A stretch of 64,000 bases of DNA from JASLBX01 sp036374175 (GTDB taxonomy: Bacteria > Actinomycetota > Actinomycetes > Jiangellales > Jiangellaceae), in contig DASUUH010000149.1 of assembly GCA_036374175.1 (NCBI GenBank), positions 12,919 to 76,918 on the forward strand, given 5' to 3'. Below, piece after piece: positions 1-9,106 of this stretch (position 1 is the first letter of the stretch; every line of letters begins with the position of its first letter). The position numbers were made by a program, and so were the translations under genes. A model generated the notes under the pieces. The model did not search any database. It was not told the origin of the DNA and saw nothing but the letters and a program-made list of their open reading frames with translations.

Positions 1-39
1 CCGCAGCTTCTGCACCGGGGGTGCTTGGGTGCGTTCCAT
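1..39 (-). CDS. TIGR03936-type radical-SAM-linked protein, 5' end only
   Basis: Only the first 13 codons are inside the window; the gene runs off the left edge. Reading the minus strand from the ATG at 39 gives MERTQAPPVQKLR. The PPVQKLR start is typical of the TIGR03936/DUF2344 protein that follows TIGR03960 radical SAM genes in actinobacteria. The start lies 2 bases past the stop of the upstream gene, so the two are probably translated together. The call rests on 13 residues plus gene order. Confidence 0.6.
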   Translation of the reverse strand, partial: MERTQAPPVQKLR

Positions 40-41
40 GG

Positions 42-1997
42 TCAGCTTCGGGCGGCGGCCACGGGTGAGCCGTTCGACACCACGGTCAGCGGCAGGAGCT
101 TCTTACCGGTAGGGCCGATCTGGATCTCGGTGCCCATCTGCGGGCAGACACCGCAGTCGAAACACGGCGTCCAGCGGCAGTCGTCGACCTCGACCTCGTT
201 GAGCGCGTCCTGCCAGTCCTCCCACAGCCAGTCGCGGTCGAGCCCGGAGTCCAGGTGGTCCCAGGGCAGCACTTCGGCGTAGCCGCGCTCGCGGGTGGTG
301 TACCAGTCCAGGTCGACCGGCGTGCCGGCCAGCGCCTTCTCCGTCGCCTCGACCCACCGGCCGTACGAGAAGTGCTCGCTCCAGCCGTCGAAGCGTCCGC
401 CGTGCTCCCAGACGGTGCGGATCACCGCACTCACCCGGCGGTCGCCGCGGGAGAGCAGGCCTTCGATGATGCTCGGCTTGCCGTCGTGGTAACGCAGCCC
501 GATCGACTTGCCGTAGTTGCGGTCCGAGCGAATGGCGTTGCGCAGCTTGGCGAGCCGGGCGTCCACCGTCTCGTGGTCGGCTTGCGCTGCCCACTGGAAC
601 GGGGTGTGCGGCTTGGGGACGAATCCGCCGATGGACACCGTGCAGCGGATGTCGCGCCGTCCGGAGACCTCGCGCCCGGTCTCGATGACCTTGCGGGCCA
701 GGTCGGCGATCGCGACCACGTCCTCGTCCGTCTCAGTCGGCAGCCCGCACATGAAATAGAGCTTCACCTGACGCCAGCCGTTGCTGTAGGCCGTCGCGAC
801 CGTCCGGATCAGGTCTTCCTCGTCGACCATCTTATTGATCACCTTGCGCATCCGCTCGGTGCCGCCTTCGGGGGCGAAGGTCAGCCCGGACCGGCGGCCG
901 TTGCGCGACAGTTCGTTCGCGAGCGTGATGTTGAACGCGTCGACGCGGGTCGACGGCAGCGACAGCGAGACGTTCGAGCCGTCGTACCGGTCGGCGAGCC
1001 CCTTGGTTAGATCACCGATCTCGGAGTGGTCGGCGCTGGACAGCGACAGCAGCCCCACCTCCTCGAAGCCGGACTTCTCCAGGCCGGTCTGCACCATGTC
1101 GCCGATAGCGGTGATGGACCGCTCCCGGACCGGACGGGTGATCATGCCGGCCTGGCAGAACCGGCACCCGCGGGTGCAGCCGCGGAATATCTCGACGCTG
1201 AACCGCTCGTGCACGGTTTCGGCCAGCGGGACGAGCGGCTTGCGGGGGTATGGCCATTTGTCCAGATCCATGACGGTGTGCTTGTGGACCCGCCACGGCA
1301 CACCGGGACGGTTGGGCGCGACCCGCTGGATCCGCCCGTCGGGCAGGTACGTGACGTCATAGAACTTGGGGACGTACACCCCGCCCGAGGCAGCCAGGCG
1401 CTCGAGCAGTCCGTCCCGTCCGCCGGATTTGCCCTCGGCCTTCCACTCGCGCACCACCTCGGTGATGGCCAGGACGATCTCCTCGCCGTCACCGAGCACG
1501 GCAGCGTCGAGGAAGTCCGCGATCGGCTCGGGGTTGAACGCCGCGTGCCCGCCGGCGATGACGACCGGGTGCTCGTCGGTGCGGTCGACCGCGTCGAGCG
1601 GGATACCGGCCAGGTCGAGCGCGGTGAGCATGTTGGTGTAGCCGAGTTCGGTAGCGAACGAGATACCCAGCAGGTCGAAGGCAGCCACCGGCCGGTGCGC
1701 TTCGACGGTGAACTGCCCGATGCCGTGCTCGCGCATGAGCTTCTCGAGGTCGGCCCAGACCGCGTAGGTCCGCTCGGCCAGCACCCCGGGCTGCTCGTTG
1801 AGGACCTCGTACAGGATCTGCACGCCCTGGTTCGGCAACCCGACCTCGTAGGCGTCGGGGTACATCAGCGCCCAGCGGACGGCAGCTTCGTCCCAGCTTT
1901 TGACCGTGGCGTTGAGCTCGCCGCCGACGTACTGGATGGGCTTCTGCACCAGTGGCAGCAGCGGCTCCAGGCGCGGAAACAGCGACTCGACAGGCAT
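42..1997 (-). CDS. TIGR03960 family B12-binding-domain radical SAM protein
   Basis: About 651 aa. The N-terminal half resembles a cobalamin-binding Rossmann domain (YPDAYEVGLPNQGVQILY region, then VIAGGHAAFNPEP). The radical SAM core carries the Fe4S4 motif CTRGCRFCQAG (CxxxCxxC), and the C-terminus has a second cysteine set, CFDCGVCPQMG, that could hold another cluster. The reaction of this family is not established; its fixed neighbourhood (the TIGR03936 partner, usually followed by ribonuclease E) suggests RNA or ribosome modification, which is inference. The ATG at 1997 (MPVESLFPRLE) was preferred; the frame stays open upstream to 2090, but that stretch looks non-coding. Confidence 0.9.
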   Translation of the reverse strand: MPVESLFPRLEPLLPLVQKPIQYVGGELNATVKSWDEAAVRWALMYPDAYEVGLPNQGVQILYEVLNEQPGVLAERTYAVWADLEKLMREHGIGQFTVEAHRPVAAFDLLGISFATELGYTNMLTALDLAGIPLDAVDRTDEHPVVIAGGHAAFNPEPIADFLDAAVLGDGEEIVLAITEVVREWKAEGKSGGRDGLLERLAASGGVYVPKFYDVTYLPDGRIQRVAPNRPGVPWRVHKHTVMDLDKWPYPRKPLVPLAETVHERFSVEIFRGCTRGCRFCQAGMITRPVRERSITAIGDMVQTGLEKSGFEEVGLLSLSSADHSEIGDLTKGLADRYDGSNVSLSLPSTRVDAFNITLANELSRNGRRSGLTFAPEGGTERMRKVINKMVDEEDLIRTVATAYSNGWRQVKLYFMCGLPTETDEDVVAIADLARKVIETGREVSGRRDIRCTVSIGGFVPKPHTPFQWAAQADHETVDARLAKLRNAIRSDRNYGKSIGLRYHDGKPSIIEGLLSRGDRRVSAVIRTVWEHGGRFDGWSEHFSYGRWVEATEKALAGTPVDLDWYTTRERGYAEVLPWDHLDSGLDRDWLWEDWQDALNEVEVDDCRWTPCFDCGVCPQMGTEIQIGPTGKKLLPLTVVSNGSPVAAARS

Positions 1998-2100
1998 GGT
2001 GGGACAACTCCGGGATTGCGGACTGGATCGACATACCAGGTTAACCGCCCTGGTTTGGCCGTTGCGCGTCAGCCGGTGACCGCGCGGCACTGAGCTGGAT

Positions 2101-2517
2101 TCAGACGAGACCGGGGAACCAGAGGTCGATCTCGCGTTTGGCCGCCTCGGGCGAGTCAGAGGCGTGCACCAGGTTCTCCGAGGTCGACAGCGCCAGGTCG
2201 CCCCGGACGGTGCCTGGCGCGGCCTTGCGGCCGTCGGTGGCTCCGTTCATCGCCCGGACGACATCGATCGCCGAGTCGCCTTCGAGCACGGCGGCAACGA
2301 GCGGACCGCCGGTGATGAACTCGCGCAGTGACGGGTAAAACTGCTTGTCCGCGTGTTCGGCGTAGTGGGCGTCGGACAATGAGGTGTCAATGACCCGCAG
2401 GTCCATGGCCAGGATCGTCAAGCCCTTGCGCTCGTAGCGGGCCAAGATTTCACCGATCAGGCCGCGGCGAACGGCGTCGGGCTTGATGAGGACAAGGGTG
2501 CGCTCGGACACGGGCAT
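2101..2517 (-). CDS. ndk: Nucleoside diphosphate kinase
   Basis: 138 aa, the usual length. It transfers the gamma phosphate of ATP to NDPs through a phospho-histidine. The start SERTLVLIKPDAVRRGLIGEI is the family signature, and the catalytic His sits in NLVHASDS near residue 118. It keeps the common actinobacterial position downstream of folC and DUF4233 and before the radical SAM gene, all on the minus strand. The 92-base gap to DUF4233 could hold its own promoter. The assignment is secure. Confidence 0.97.
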   Translation of the reverse strand: MPVSERTLVLIKPDAVRRGLIGEILARYERKGLTILAMDLRVIDTSLSDAHYAEHADKQFYPSLREFITGGPLVAAVLEGDSAIDVVRAMNGATDGRKAAPGTVRGDLALSTSENLVHASDSPEAAKREIDLWFPGLV

Positions 2518-2610
2518 ATCTCCTTGGGCATTCCTTCAGGGGCTGGTTCGACCAGCGCACTCTAGCCTGACCTGAACAGTTGTCCGGGCGCAAACTCGCA
2601 GCGCCGTCGA

Positions 2611-2934
2611 TCACTCCTCGGCGCGGGCCTGGTCGACCTCGGGGCCGATGCGCAGCACCACCACCCACAGTAGGGCGAACAACCCACCGAGGAAGAACAT
2701 GGCTGGGACGACGAAACCCGTCGCGATCGCCGCCACCTGCAGAACAGAGCCGAGCACGTAACCAGGCCGGCCGCGGCGCACCAGGCCGGCGGCCACCATG
2801 CAGAGCACACCGAGGCCCACGCCCACCGGGACCGCGAGCGACGGCTCGACATCGGCCACCACGACGGCTACCGGGATCGCCAGCATCAGCACGATTCCCT
2901 CGAGCACGAGCACAGTCGCCGCCACCCGGTTCAT
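2611..2934 (-). CDS. DUF4233 membrane protein
   Basis: 107 aa with four predicted membrane helices (about residues 5-25, 32-50, 58-80 and 82-98) and an acidic tail (QARAEE). It matches the DUF4233 family by size, hydrophobic pattern and its fixed place right after folC. Its ATG overlaps the folC stop as ATGA, so it is translationally coupled to folC. The function is unknown; position suggests a link to folate or nucleotide metabolism but nothing in the sequence shows it. Confidence 0.85.
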   Translation of the reverse strand: MNRVAATVLVLEGIVLMLAIPVAVVVADVEPSLAVPVGVGLGVLCMVAAGLVRRGRPGYVLGSVLQVAAIATGFVVPAMFFLGGLFALLWVVVLRIGPEVDQARAEE

Positions 2935-4262
2935 TGCGGGCCTCCCAGCAAGTGACGGGCATCGCCGGCGGTCACGACCGAACCCGTCACCAGCACGCCG
3001 GCACCGCCGAAGATCGCGTCCTGCTCGACCAGGCTCATGGCCGTGTCGATGGCGTCGGGCAGGTTCGCGGCCGGGACGGTCCGCTCGGCGCCGAACACCT
3101 GCTCGGCGACCGCGGTCAACTCGGCAACCGGCAGGCGGCGCGGCGAACTGTTCTCCGTGACGACGATCGTCTCCATGATCGGTTCGAGTTCTTCCAGGAT
3201 GCCGCGCACGTCCTTATCGCTGAGCACCGCCACGACCCCGACCAGCTTGGTGAACGAGAACTCGTCCTGGATCGCCTCGCTCAGCGCGCGAGCGCCGGCC
3301 GGATTGTGCGCGGCGTCGACCAAGATGGTGGGACCGCGGCGCAGGACTTCGAGCCGTCCGGGCGATCCGACCCGGGCCAGGGCGTTGCGCACAACCTCGG
3401 TGTCGATCGGCTCGCGCGCACCGCCGACAAACGCCTCGACCGCTGCCACGGCACACGCCGCATTGCTCGCCTGATGCCACCCGTGCAGCGGCAGCATCAC
3501 ATCGTCGTAGTCACCGGTCAGCCCGCGCAGTGCCAACTGTTGTCCGCCCAAGGCAAGCTGGCGGTCGCGCACCGCGAAGTTGCCGTCCTCGACCACGACC
3601 GTCGCCCCGACCTCGGCTGATCGCCGGGCCAGCACCTCAGCGGCCTCGTCCGGTTGCTGCCCGACGACAACAACGCTGCCGGCCTTGATGATGCCGGCCT
3701 TCTCCTCGGCGATCTGCTCGATCGTGTCGCCGAGGTAGTCGGCGTGGTCAATGGCGATCGGTGTGATGACGGCGATCTTCCCGTCGGCGACGTTGGTCGC
3801 GTCCCACACCCCGCCCATGCCGACCTCGACCACGGCGACATCGACCGGAGCGTCGGCGAATGTCGCGTACGCGAGCGCCACCAGCACTTCGAAGTACGAC
3901 AGCCGCACGTCGTGCCGCGAGTCGACCAGATCGAGGTACGGCGCGAGCTCGCGGTAGCCGGCCGCGAACCGGTCGCCGTCGATCGGCTCGCCGTCCAGGC
4001 AGATCCGTTCGGTGACCGACACCAGATGCGGGCTGGTGAACCGGCCGGTGCGCAGGCCGAGCTCCCGGAGCAGCTCGTCGATCATTCTGGCGGTGGAGGT
4101 CTTGCCGTTGGTTCCGCTGATATGGATCACCGGGTAGGCGTCCTGCGGCCGGCCGAGCAGGTCGGTCAGGTCCCGAATCCGGTCGAGCGACGGCTCGAGC
4201 TTCGACTCCGGCCACCGCGTCGCCAGCTCGGCCTCGACGGCTCGCAGCGCATCTACGCTCAC
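2931..4262 (-). CDS. folC: Bifunctional dihydrofolate synthase / folylpolyglutamate synthase
   Basis: 443 aa Mur-ligase-type enzyme that adds glutamate to dihydropteroate and to folates in the cytoplasm. Visible motifs are the P-loop HISGTNGKTSTAR near residue 50, the EVGMGGVWDATN segment, DHADYLG with EEKAGI in the central domain, and DAAHNPAGARAL in the C-terminal domain. The start is GTG at 4262. It is downstream of valS on the same strand, separated by a palindromic repeat (4275-4350), and overlaps DUF4233 by 4 bases. Confidence 0.96.
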   Translation of the reverse strand: MSVDALRAVEAELATRWPESKLEPSLDRIRDLTDLLGRPQDAYPVIHISGTNGKTSTARMIDELLRELGLRTGRFTSPHLVSVTERICLDGEPIDGDRFAAGYRELAPYLDLVDSRHDVRLSYFEVLVALAYATFADAPVDVAVVEVGMGGVWDATNVADGKIAVITPIAIDHADYLGDTIEQIAEEKAGIIKAGSVVVVGQQPDEAAEVLARRSAEVGATVVVEDGNFAVRDRQLALGGQQLALRGLTGDYDDVMLPLHGWHQASNAACAVAAVEAFVGGAREPIDTEVVRNALARVGSPGRLEVLRRGPTILVDAAHNPAGARALSEAIQDEFSFTKLVGVVAVLSDKDVRGILEELEPIMETIVVTENSSPRRLPVAELTAVAEQVFGAERTVPAANLPDAIDTAMSLVEQDAIFGGAGVLVTGSVVTAGDARHLLGGPQ

Positions 4263-4274
4263 CCACTACTCCGT

Positions 4275-4350
4275 TCGATCACGTTCAGCATGCCTGTGGG
4301 TGCCGTACCAGGCGCATGCGGGTGGTACGGCACCGAGACGCCTGGTGGAG
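4275..4350 (+). repeat. Dispersed palindromic repeat family A, copy 1
   Basis: About 76 bases between folC and valS, sharing long identity with 7081-7160 (inverted) and 27691-27772. It opens with TCGATCACGTTCAGCATGC, carries perfect 12-base arms GGTGCCGTACCA (4299-4310) and TGGTACGGCACC (4323-4334) around a 12-base loop, and ends in CGCCTGGTGGAGT. It could fold as a strong hairpin in the valS-folC transcript, acting as a terminator or processing site, or be a non-autonomous mobile repeat. No transposase is nearby. Confidence 0.85.
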
Positions 4351-4368
4351 TATCACCCGCTCGGCACG

Positions 4369-7044
4369 CTACGCCGATGGCAAGGCGGCGAGCTGAGCCT
4401 CGATCCGGTCGATCTCGGACCTGGCCGCGGCCTCCCGGTCGCGGATCTTGGCGACGACCTGCTCCGGCGCCTTGGCCAGGAACTGCTCATTGGCCAGCTT
4501 CTTCTCCGCCTGTTCCAGATCCTTACGAGCCGTCGCCAGATCCTTCTCCAAGCGCCGACGCTCGGCGGCCACATCGATCGCCCCGGACAGGTCGAGGTCC
4601 ACCGTCACGCCACCAACGGACAGCGACGCCGTAGGTGTGAAGCCGTCGGCTGGGACGTCCAACCGCACCAGCGAACGAATCTCGGCCTCATGGCCGGCCA
4701 GCGACCCGGACAACCCGGCCAGCCGGGCAGCCACCCGCTGGCCAGGCTTGAGGCCCTGTTCGCTGCGGAACCGCCGCACCTCGGTCACCAGCCGCTGGAG
4801 TTCTGCGACGGCGGCCTCCGCATCGGCATCCGTGAGCGACGCATCGGCCACCGGCCACTCCGCCGTCACCAGCGTCTCGTCGCCGGTCAGGGTCGTCCAG
4901 AGCGCCTCGGACACGAACGGCGTGATCGGGTGCAACACTCGCAGCAACGCGTCGAGCACGTGCCCCAGCACCAACTGGGTCCGCTCGGCGTCCGCGCCAC
5001 CGGTCTGGTCGCGCTCGTCGCTCCGCTCGTCCCTCGTTCCGGTCCTCACCGCTCCGCCACGGGACAGCGGCGTCTTCGCCAGCTCGACGTACCAGTCGCA
5101 GAACTCGTCCCACGTGAAGTGGTACAGCGCCTCGGTGAGCTTGGCGAACTGGAAGTCCTCGTAGAGCGCGTCGACCTCGGCCAGCGTCGCGTGGAGCCGG
5201 GAGATGATCCAGCGGTCGGTCACCGATAGCTCCGAAGCGTCCGGTAGCACGCCCACCTGCGCGCCGTTGAGCAGCGCGAAGCGGGTCGCGTTCCACAGCT
5301 TGTTGCAGAAGTTCCGGGACGCCTGCACCCAGTCTTCGCCGATCGGGACGTCCGTTGCCGGATTGGCGCCGCGGGCCAGCGTGAAGCGCAGCGCGTCCGA
5401 ACCGTAGGCGTCCATCCAGTCCATCGGGTCGACGACGTTGCCGAAGGACTTGGACATCTTCTTGCCGCGCTCGTCACGGACCATGCCGTGCAGCGCCACC
5501 GTCGAGAATGGGATTGCTTGCTCCGGGCCGGCGTCGGCGTTCGCGTACAGCCCGAACATCATCATCCGGGCCACCCAGAAGAACAGGATGTCGTACCCGG
5601 TCACCAGCACCTGGTTCGGGTAGAACTTCTCCATCGCCGGGGTCTGCTCCGGCCAGCCGAGCGTCGAGAACGGCCACAACGCGGACGAGAACCAGGTGTC
5701 GAGCACGTCCTCGTCCTGCGTCCAGCCCTCGCCCGTCGGCACCTCGTCGTCCGGGCCGACGCACACGACCTCGCCGTTCGGGCCGTACCACACCGGAATG
5801 CGATGCCCCCACCACAGCTGGCGCGAGATGCACCAGTCGTGCATGTTGTCGACCCAGGCGAACCACCGCGGCTCCATCTCCTTGGGGTGGATCCGCACCC
5901 GGCCGTCGCGGACGGCGTCGCCGGACGCCTTGGCGAGCGGCCCCACCCGGACGAACCACTGCAGCGACAGGCGCGGCTCGACGACGGTCTTGCAGCGCGA
6001 ACAGTGCCCGACGGCGTGGACGTACGGACGTTTCTCGGAGACGATCCGGCCCTGCTCGCGTAGGGCGGCCACCACAGCCGGCCGGGCTTCGAACCGGTCG
6101 AGACCCTGGAACGGGCCGTGCGCGGTGATGACGCCTAGCTCGTCCATGATGGTCAGCGCCGGCAGTCCGTGCCGGCGGCCGATCTCAAAGTCGTTCGGGT
6201 CGTGGGCGGGGGTCACCTTGACCATGCCGGTGCCGAACTCGGGGTCGACGTGCGGGTCGGCCACGACCGGGATGCGGCGCCCGGTCAGCGGCAACTCGAC
6301 CTCGGTGCCGATCAGGTGCTGGTAGCGCTCGTCGCCCGGGTTGACCGCGACGGCGGTGTCGCCGAGCATTGTCTCGGCCCGGGTCGTGGCGACCACCACC
6401 TCGTCGTTGTACCGGATCGAGATCAGCTCGCCTTCGTCCTCGGTGTGCTCGACCTCGATGTCGGACAGGGCCGTGTGGCAGCGCACGCACCAGTTGATGA
6501 TCCGCTCGGCGCGGTAGATCAGCCCGTCGTCGTACAGCCGCTTGAAGATGGTCTGGACAGCCCGCGACAGGCCCTCGTCCATGGTGAACCGCTCCCGGCT
6601 CCACGCGACGCTGTCGCCCAGGCGGCGCATCTGGCCGGAGATCTGCCCGCCGGACCGTTCCTTCCACTGCCAGACCCGCTCGATGAACTCCTCGCGGCCG
6701 AGGTCGTGGCGCGAGAGGCCCTCCCTGGCCAGTTCGCGCTCGACGACGTTCTGCGTGGCGATGCCGGCGTGGTCCATGCCAGGCATCCACAGCGCCTCGT
6801 ACCCCTGCATGCGGCGGCGGCGGATCAGCGCGTCGATGAGCGTGTGCTCGAATGCGTGGCCAAGGTGCAGGCTGCCGGTGACATTCGGCGGCGGGATCAC
6901 GATGCAGTAGGGCGGCCGGTCGCTCTTGTCGTCGGCCTCGAAGTAGCCGCGCTGGACCCAGCGCTCGTACAGCGTGCCCTCTACCTCGGCCGGCACGAAC
7001 GCGGTCGGCAGGTCGGCGGCAGGAGCGGGGCTGGTGTCGGTCAC
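4369..7044 (-). CDS. valS: Valyl-tRNA synthetase (standard bacterial type)
   Basis: 891 aa class I synthetase charging tRNA-Val. It shows PPPNVTGSLHLGHAF (HIGH motif), the MPGMDHAGIATQ segment, an editing domain (VVVATTRAETMLGD), the KKMSKSFGNVVDP signature and the C-terminal coiled coil (ERRRLEKDLATARKDLEQ region) of bacterial ValRS. Near residues 660-690 is an odd charged insert around TRDERSDERDQTGG, encoded by low-complexity DNA at about 4975-5065. The gene is bracketed by inverted copies of repeat family A. A second, very different ValRS gene lies at 43279-45822. Confidence 0.97.
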   Translation of the reverse strand: MTDTSPAPAADLPTAFVPAEVEGTLYERWVQRGYFEADDKSDRPPYCIVIPPPNVTGSLHLGHAFEHTLIDALIRRRRMQGYEALWMPGMDHAGIATQNVVERELAREGLSRHDLGREEFIERVWQWKERSGGQISGQMRRLGDSVAWSRERFTMDEGLSRAVQTIFKRLYDDGLIYRAERIINWCVRCHTALSDIEVEHTEDEGELISIRYNDEVVVATTRAETMLGDTAVAVNPGDERYQHLIGTEVELPLTGRRIPVVADPHVDPEFGTGMVKVTPAHDPNDFEIGRRHGLPALTIMDELGVITAHGPFQGLDRFEARPAVVAALREQGRIVSEKRPYVHAVGHCSRCKTVVEPRLSLQWFVRVGPLAKASGDAVRDGRVRIHPKEMEPRWFAWVDNMHDWCISRQLWWGHRIPVWYGPNGEVVCVGPDDEVPTGEGWTQDEDVLDTWFSSALWPFSTLGWPEQTPAMEKFYPNQVLVTGYDILFFWVARMMMFGLYANADAGPEQAIPFSTVALHGMVRDERGKKMSKSFGNVVDPMDWMDAYGSDALRFTLARGANPATDVPIGEDWVQASRNFCNKLWNATRFALLNGAQVGVLPDASELSVTDRWIISRLHATLAEVDALYEDFQFAKLTEALYHFTWDEFCDWYVELAKTPLSRGGAVRTGTRDERSDERDQTGGADAERTQLVLGHVLDALLRVLHPITPFVSEALWTTLTGDETLVTAEWPVADASLTDADAEAAVAELQRLVTEVRRFRSEQGLKPGQRVAARLAGLSGSLAGHEAEIRSLVRLDVPADGFTPTASLSVGGVTVDLDLSGAIDVAAERRRLEKDLATARKDLEQAEKKLANEQFLAKAPEQVVAKIRDREAAARSEIDRIEAQLAALPSA

Positions 7045-7080
7045 GTCGGTGAAGTCTATGTATGCGGGCCGCCGTTGCGC

Positions 7081-7160
7081 ACACCACTAGGCAACTCGGT
7101 GCCGTGCCAGGCGCGTGCGCATGGTACGGCACCCACCGGCATGCTGAACGTGATCGACCG
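7081..7160 (-). repeat. Dispersed palindromic repeat family A, copy 2 (inverted)
   Basis: 80 bases between guaB1 and valS. Read on the minus strand it begins CGGTCGATCACGTTCAGCAT and ends GCCTAGTGGTGT. The arms (7098-7109 and 7122-7133) match at 11 of 12 positions and enclose a 12-base loop. It lies in the opposite orientation to copy 1, so valS sits between inverted copies. It is placed just upstream of the valS start and downstream of the guaB1 stop. Confidence 0.85.
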
Positions 7161-7167
7161 GCAGCGG

Positions 7168-8604
7168 TTACCAGCTTTCGTCCACCGGCATGCCTTCGGC
7201 GTACCCCGACGCGCTCTGGACGCCCACGACCGCACGCTGGTGGTACTCGTCCAGTGAACCCGCGCCGACGTAGGTACACGAGCTGCGCACCCCTGCCACG
7301 ATCATGTCGAGCAGATCCTCGACACTGGGCCGCTCCGGGTCGAGGTACATCCGAGCCTTCGAGATGCCTTCCTCGAACATCGCCTTGCGCGCGCGCTCGA
7401 ACGGCGAGTCCTCGGCGGTGCGCAGCCGGACGGCTCGTGACGAGGCCATGCCGAAGCTCTCCTTGTAAAGCCGCCCGTGGGCATCGCGCTGGGCGTCGCC
7501 CGGCGATTCGAACGTTCCCGCGAACCACGAGCCCACCATGACATTGGACGCACCGGCAGCCAGGGCCAACGCGACGTCACGCGGGTGCCGGACACCGCCG
7601 TCGGCCCAGACGTGTTTGCCCAGTTGCCGGGCACGGCGAGCACATTCGTACACGGTGGAGAACTGGGGACGCCCGACCCCGGTCATCATCCGGGTTGTGC
7701 ACATCGCCCCCGGCCCGACGCCCACTTTCACGATGTCCGCGCCGGCCGCGACCAGATCGTTCACCCCAGCGGCCGTCGCGACGTTTCCGGCCACGATGGG
7801 AACAGGTGGGTTGAGCCCGCGGACCAACTGCAGCACCTCGATCATCCGCTCCTGGTGGCCGTGCGCAGTATCGATCACCAGGACATCGGCACCCGCGTCG
7901 AGCAGCGCCTTGGCCTTGCTGGTGACGTCGCCCGTGATGCCGACCGCCGCCGCGACCCGCAGCCGGCCGGCGGTGTCGAGCGCGGGCTTGTACAGGCTGG
8001 CCCGCAGTGCGCGTTCACGGGTCAGGATGCCCACGACCCGGCGCGAAGAATCAACCACCGGTGCCAGCCGGTGGCCACCCTCGTGCAATTGGTTGAAGGC
8101 CGCCTCCGGTTTGATGCCGTCCGGAAGGGTGAGCAGTTCGGTCGACATCACCGAACCCACTTGGGTGAAGCGGTCGACGTCCACGCAGTCCGGCTCGGTC
8201 ACGACTCCGACCGCCCGGCCGTCATCGACCACGATGACCGCGCCGTGCCCGCGCTTCGGCAGCAGGTTGAGCGCCTCACCGACAGTCCCGGACGGTGCCA
8301 TCGTGATCGGCGTGTCATAGACGATGTGCCGTTGCTTGACCCACTGCACCACGTCGGCCACCACGTCCCCAGGAATGTCCTGCGGAATGACGGCAAGCCC
8401 GCCGCACCGCGCGACCGTCTCGGCCATCCGGCGGCCGGCCACCGCTGTCATGTTGGCGACCACTATCGGGATGGTGGTGCCGCTGCCGTCGGACGTGGCG
8501 AGGTTCACGTCAAGCCGCGATGTCACTCCAGACCTCGCCGGGACGAGGAACACGTCGCTGTAGGTGAGGTCGTGGTCGGGAACCCGCTCGTGCAGGAAGC
8601 GCAT
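7168..8604 (-). CDS. guaB1: GuaB1-type IMP dehydrogenase-family protein (probable GMP reductase)
   Basis: 478 aa IMPDH/GMPR-family barrel. A tandem CBS module (about residues 95-205) lies between the N-terminal segment (YSDVFLVPARSGVTSR) and the main barrel. The catalytic loop GPGAMCTTRMMTGVGRPQ carries the nucleophile Cys, and the VIDTAHGH and VWADGGVRHPRD segments form the nucleotide site. The mycobacterial GuaB1 is reported to be a CBS-containing GMP reductase rather than an IMP dehydrogenase, so that is the preferred reading; true GuaB2 is not in the window. The gene is divergent from merR. Confidence 0.88.
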   Translation of the reverse strand: MRFLHERVPDHDLTYSDVFLVPARSGVTSRLDVNLATSDGSGTTIPIVVANMTAVAGRRMAETVARCGGLAVIPQDIPGDVVADVVQWVKQRHIVYDTPITMAPSGTVGEALNLLPKRGHGAVIVVDDGRAVGVVTEPDCVDVDRFTQVGSVMSTELLTLPDGIKPEAAFNQLHEGGHRLAPVVDSSRRVVGILTRERALRASLYKPALDTAGRLRVAAAVGITGDVTSKAKALLDAGADVLVIDTAHGHQERMIEVLQLVRGLNPPVPIVAGNVATAAGVNDLVAAGADIVKVGVGPGAMCTTRMMTGVGRPQFSTVYECARRARQLGKHVWADGGVRHPRDVALALAAGASNVMVGSWFAGTFESPGDAQRDAHGRLYKESFGMASSRAVRLRTAEDSPFERARKAMFEEGISKARMYLDPERPSVEDLLDMIVAGVRSSCTYVGAGSLDEYHQRAVVGVQSASGYAEGMPVDESW

Positions 8605-8660
8605 CGGCCACCTCCCAGTCTGGGCTCAAAGGCCGTGCATGCTCACTTAAGGATACGGGG

Positions 8661-8690
8661 CTTGACCTGGACCGCACTCCAGGTATCAAG
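8661..8690 (+). promoter_or_regulatory. MerR-type promoter/operator dyad
   Basis: CTTGACCTGGA and TCCAGGTATCAAG form an imperfect dyad directly before the merR ATG at 8699. TTGACC (8662-8667) and TATCAA (8684-8689) fit a -35/-10 pair, and the transcript would then be nearly leaderless. The CTTGACCTGGA..TCCAGG shape is the classic binding site of MerR-family regulators, so autoregulation is likely. The divergent guaB1 start is only 57 bases away and could also be affected. Confidence 0.65.
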
Positions 8691-8698
8691 CTGAAGAC

Positions 8699-9073
8699 AT
8701 GGAAACCGCCTACACACCGGGAGAGGTCGCTGCCCGTTTCGGCCTGAGTCTGGACACGCTGCGCTACTACGAACGGGAGGGGCTGCTCACCGACGTTGAG
8801 CGGGCGCCGTCCGGTCACCGCCGCTACCGCGCGTCCGACGTCGAGCTGCTCGACCTGGTGCGCTGCCTACGCGACACTGACATGCCGATCTCGCGGTTGC
8901 GTACGTTCGCCGAGCTGGTACGCGAAGGCGGCCACACGATCCCGGCGCGACTGGAAATCCTGACGACGCACAATCAGGCGTTGACCGAACGCATCGCCGA
9001 ACTACGGCAGCGGCAGGAGACGATCCAGCACAAGATCGCGTACTACGAGAGCGTACTGGCCGACTCAGACTGA
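8699..9073 (+). CDS. MerR-family transcriptional regulator
   Basis: 124 aa. The N-terminal winged helix-turn-helix reads YTPGEVAARFGLSLDTLRYYEREGLL, followed by HRRYRASDVELLDLVRCLRD and a C-terminal dimerisation coiled coil (TERIAELRQRQETIQHKI). There are no metal-binding cysteines in the C-terminus, so a metal sensor is unlikely; the make-up fits the AdhR/TipAL-like group that senses aldehydes or small organics. The operator dyad directly upstream suggests it controls itself. The effector is unknown. Confidence 0.92.
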   Translation: METAYTPGEVAARFGLSLDTLRYYEREGLLTDVERAPSGHRRYRASDVELLDLVRCLRDTDMPISRLRTFAELVREGGHTIPARLEILTTHNQALTERIAELRQRQETIQHKIAYYESVLADSD

Positions 9074-9106
9074 CCCTGGGGTTCGCAAGTCGGGACCGCG
9101 ACGTGG

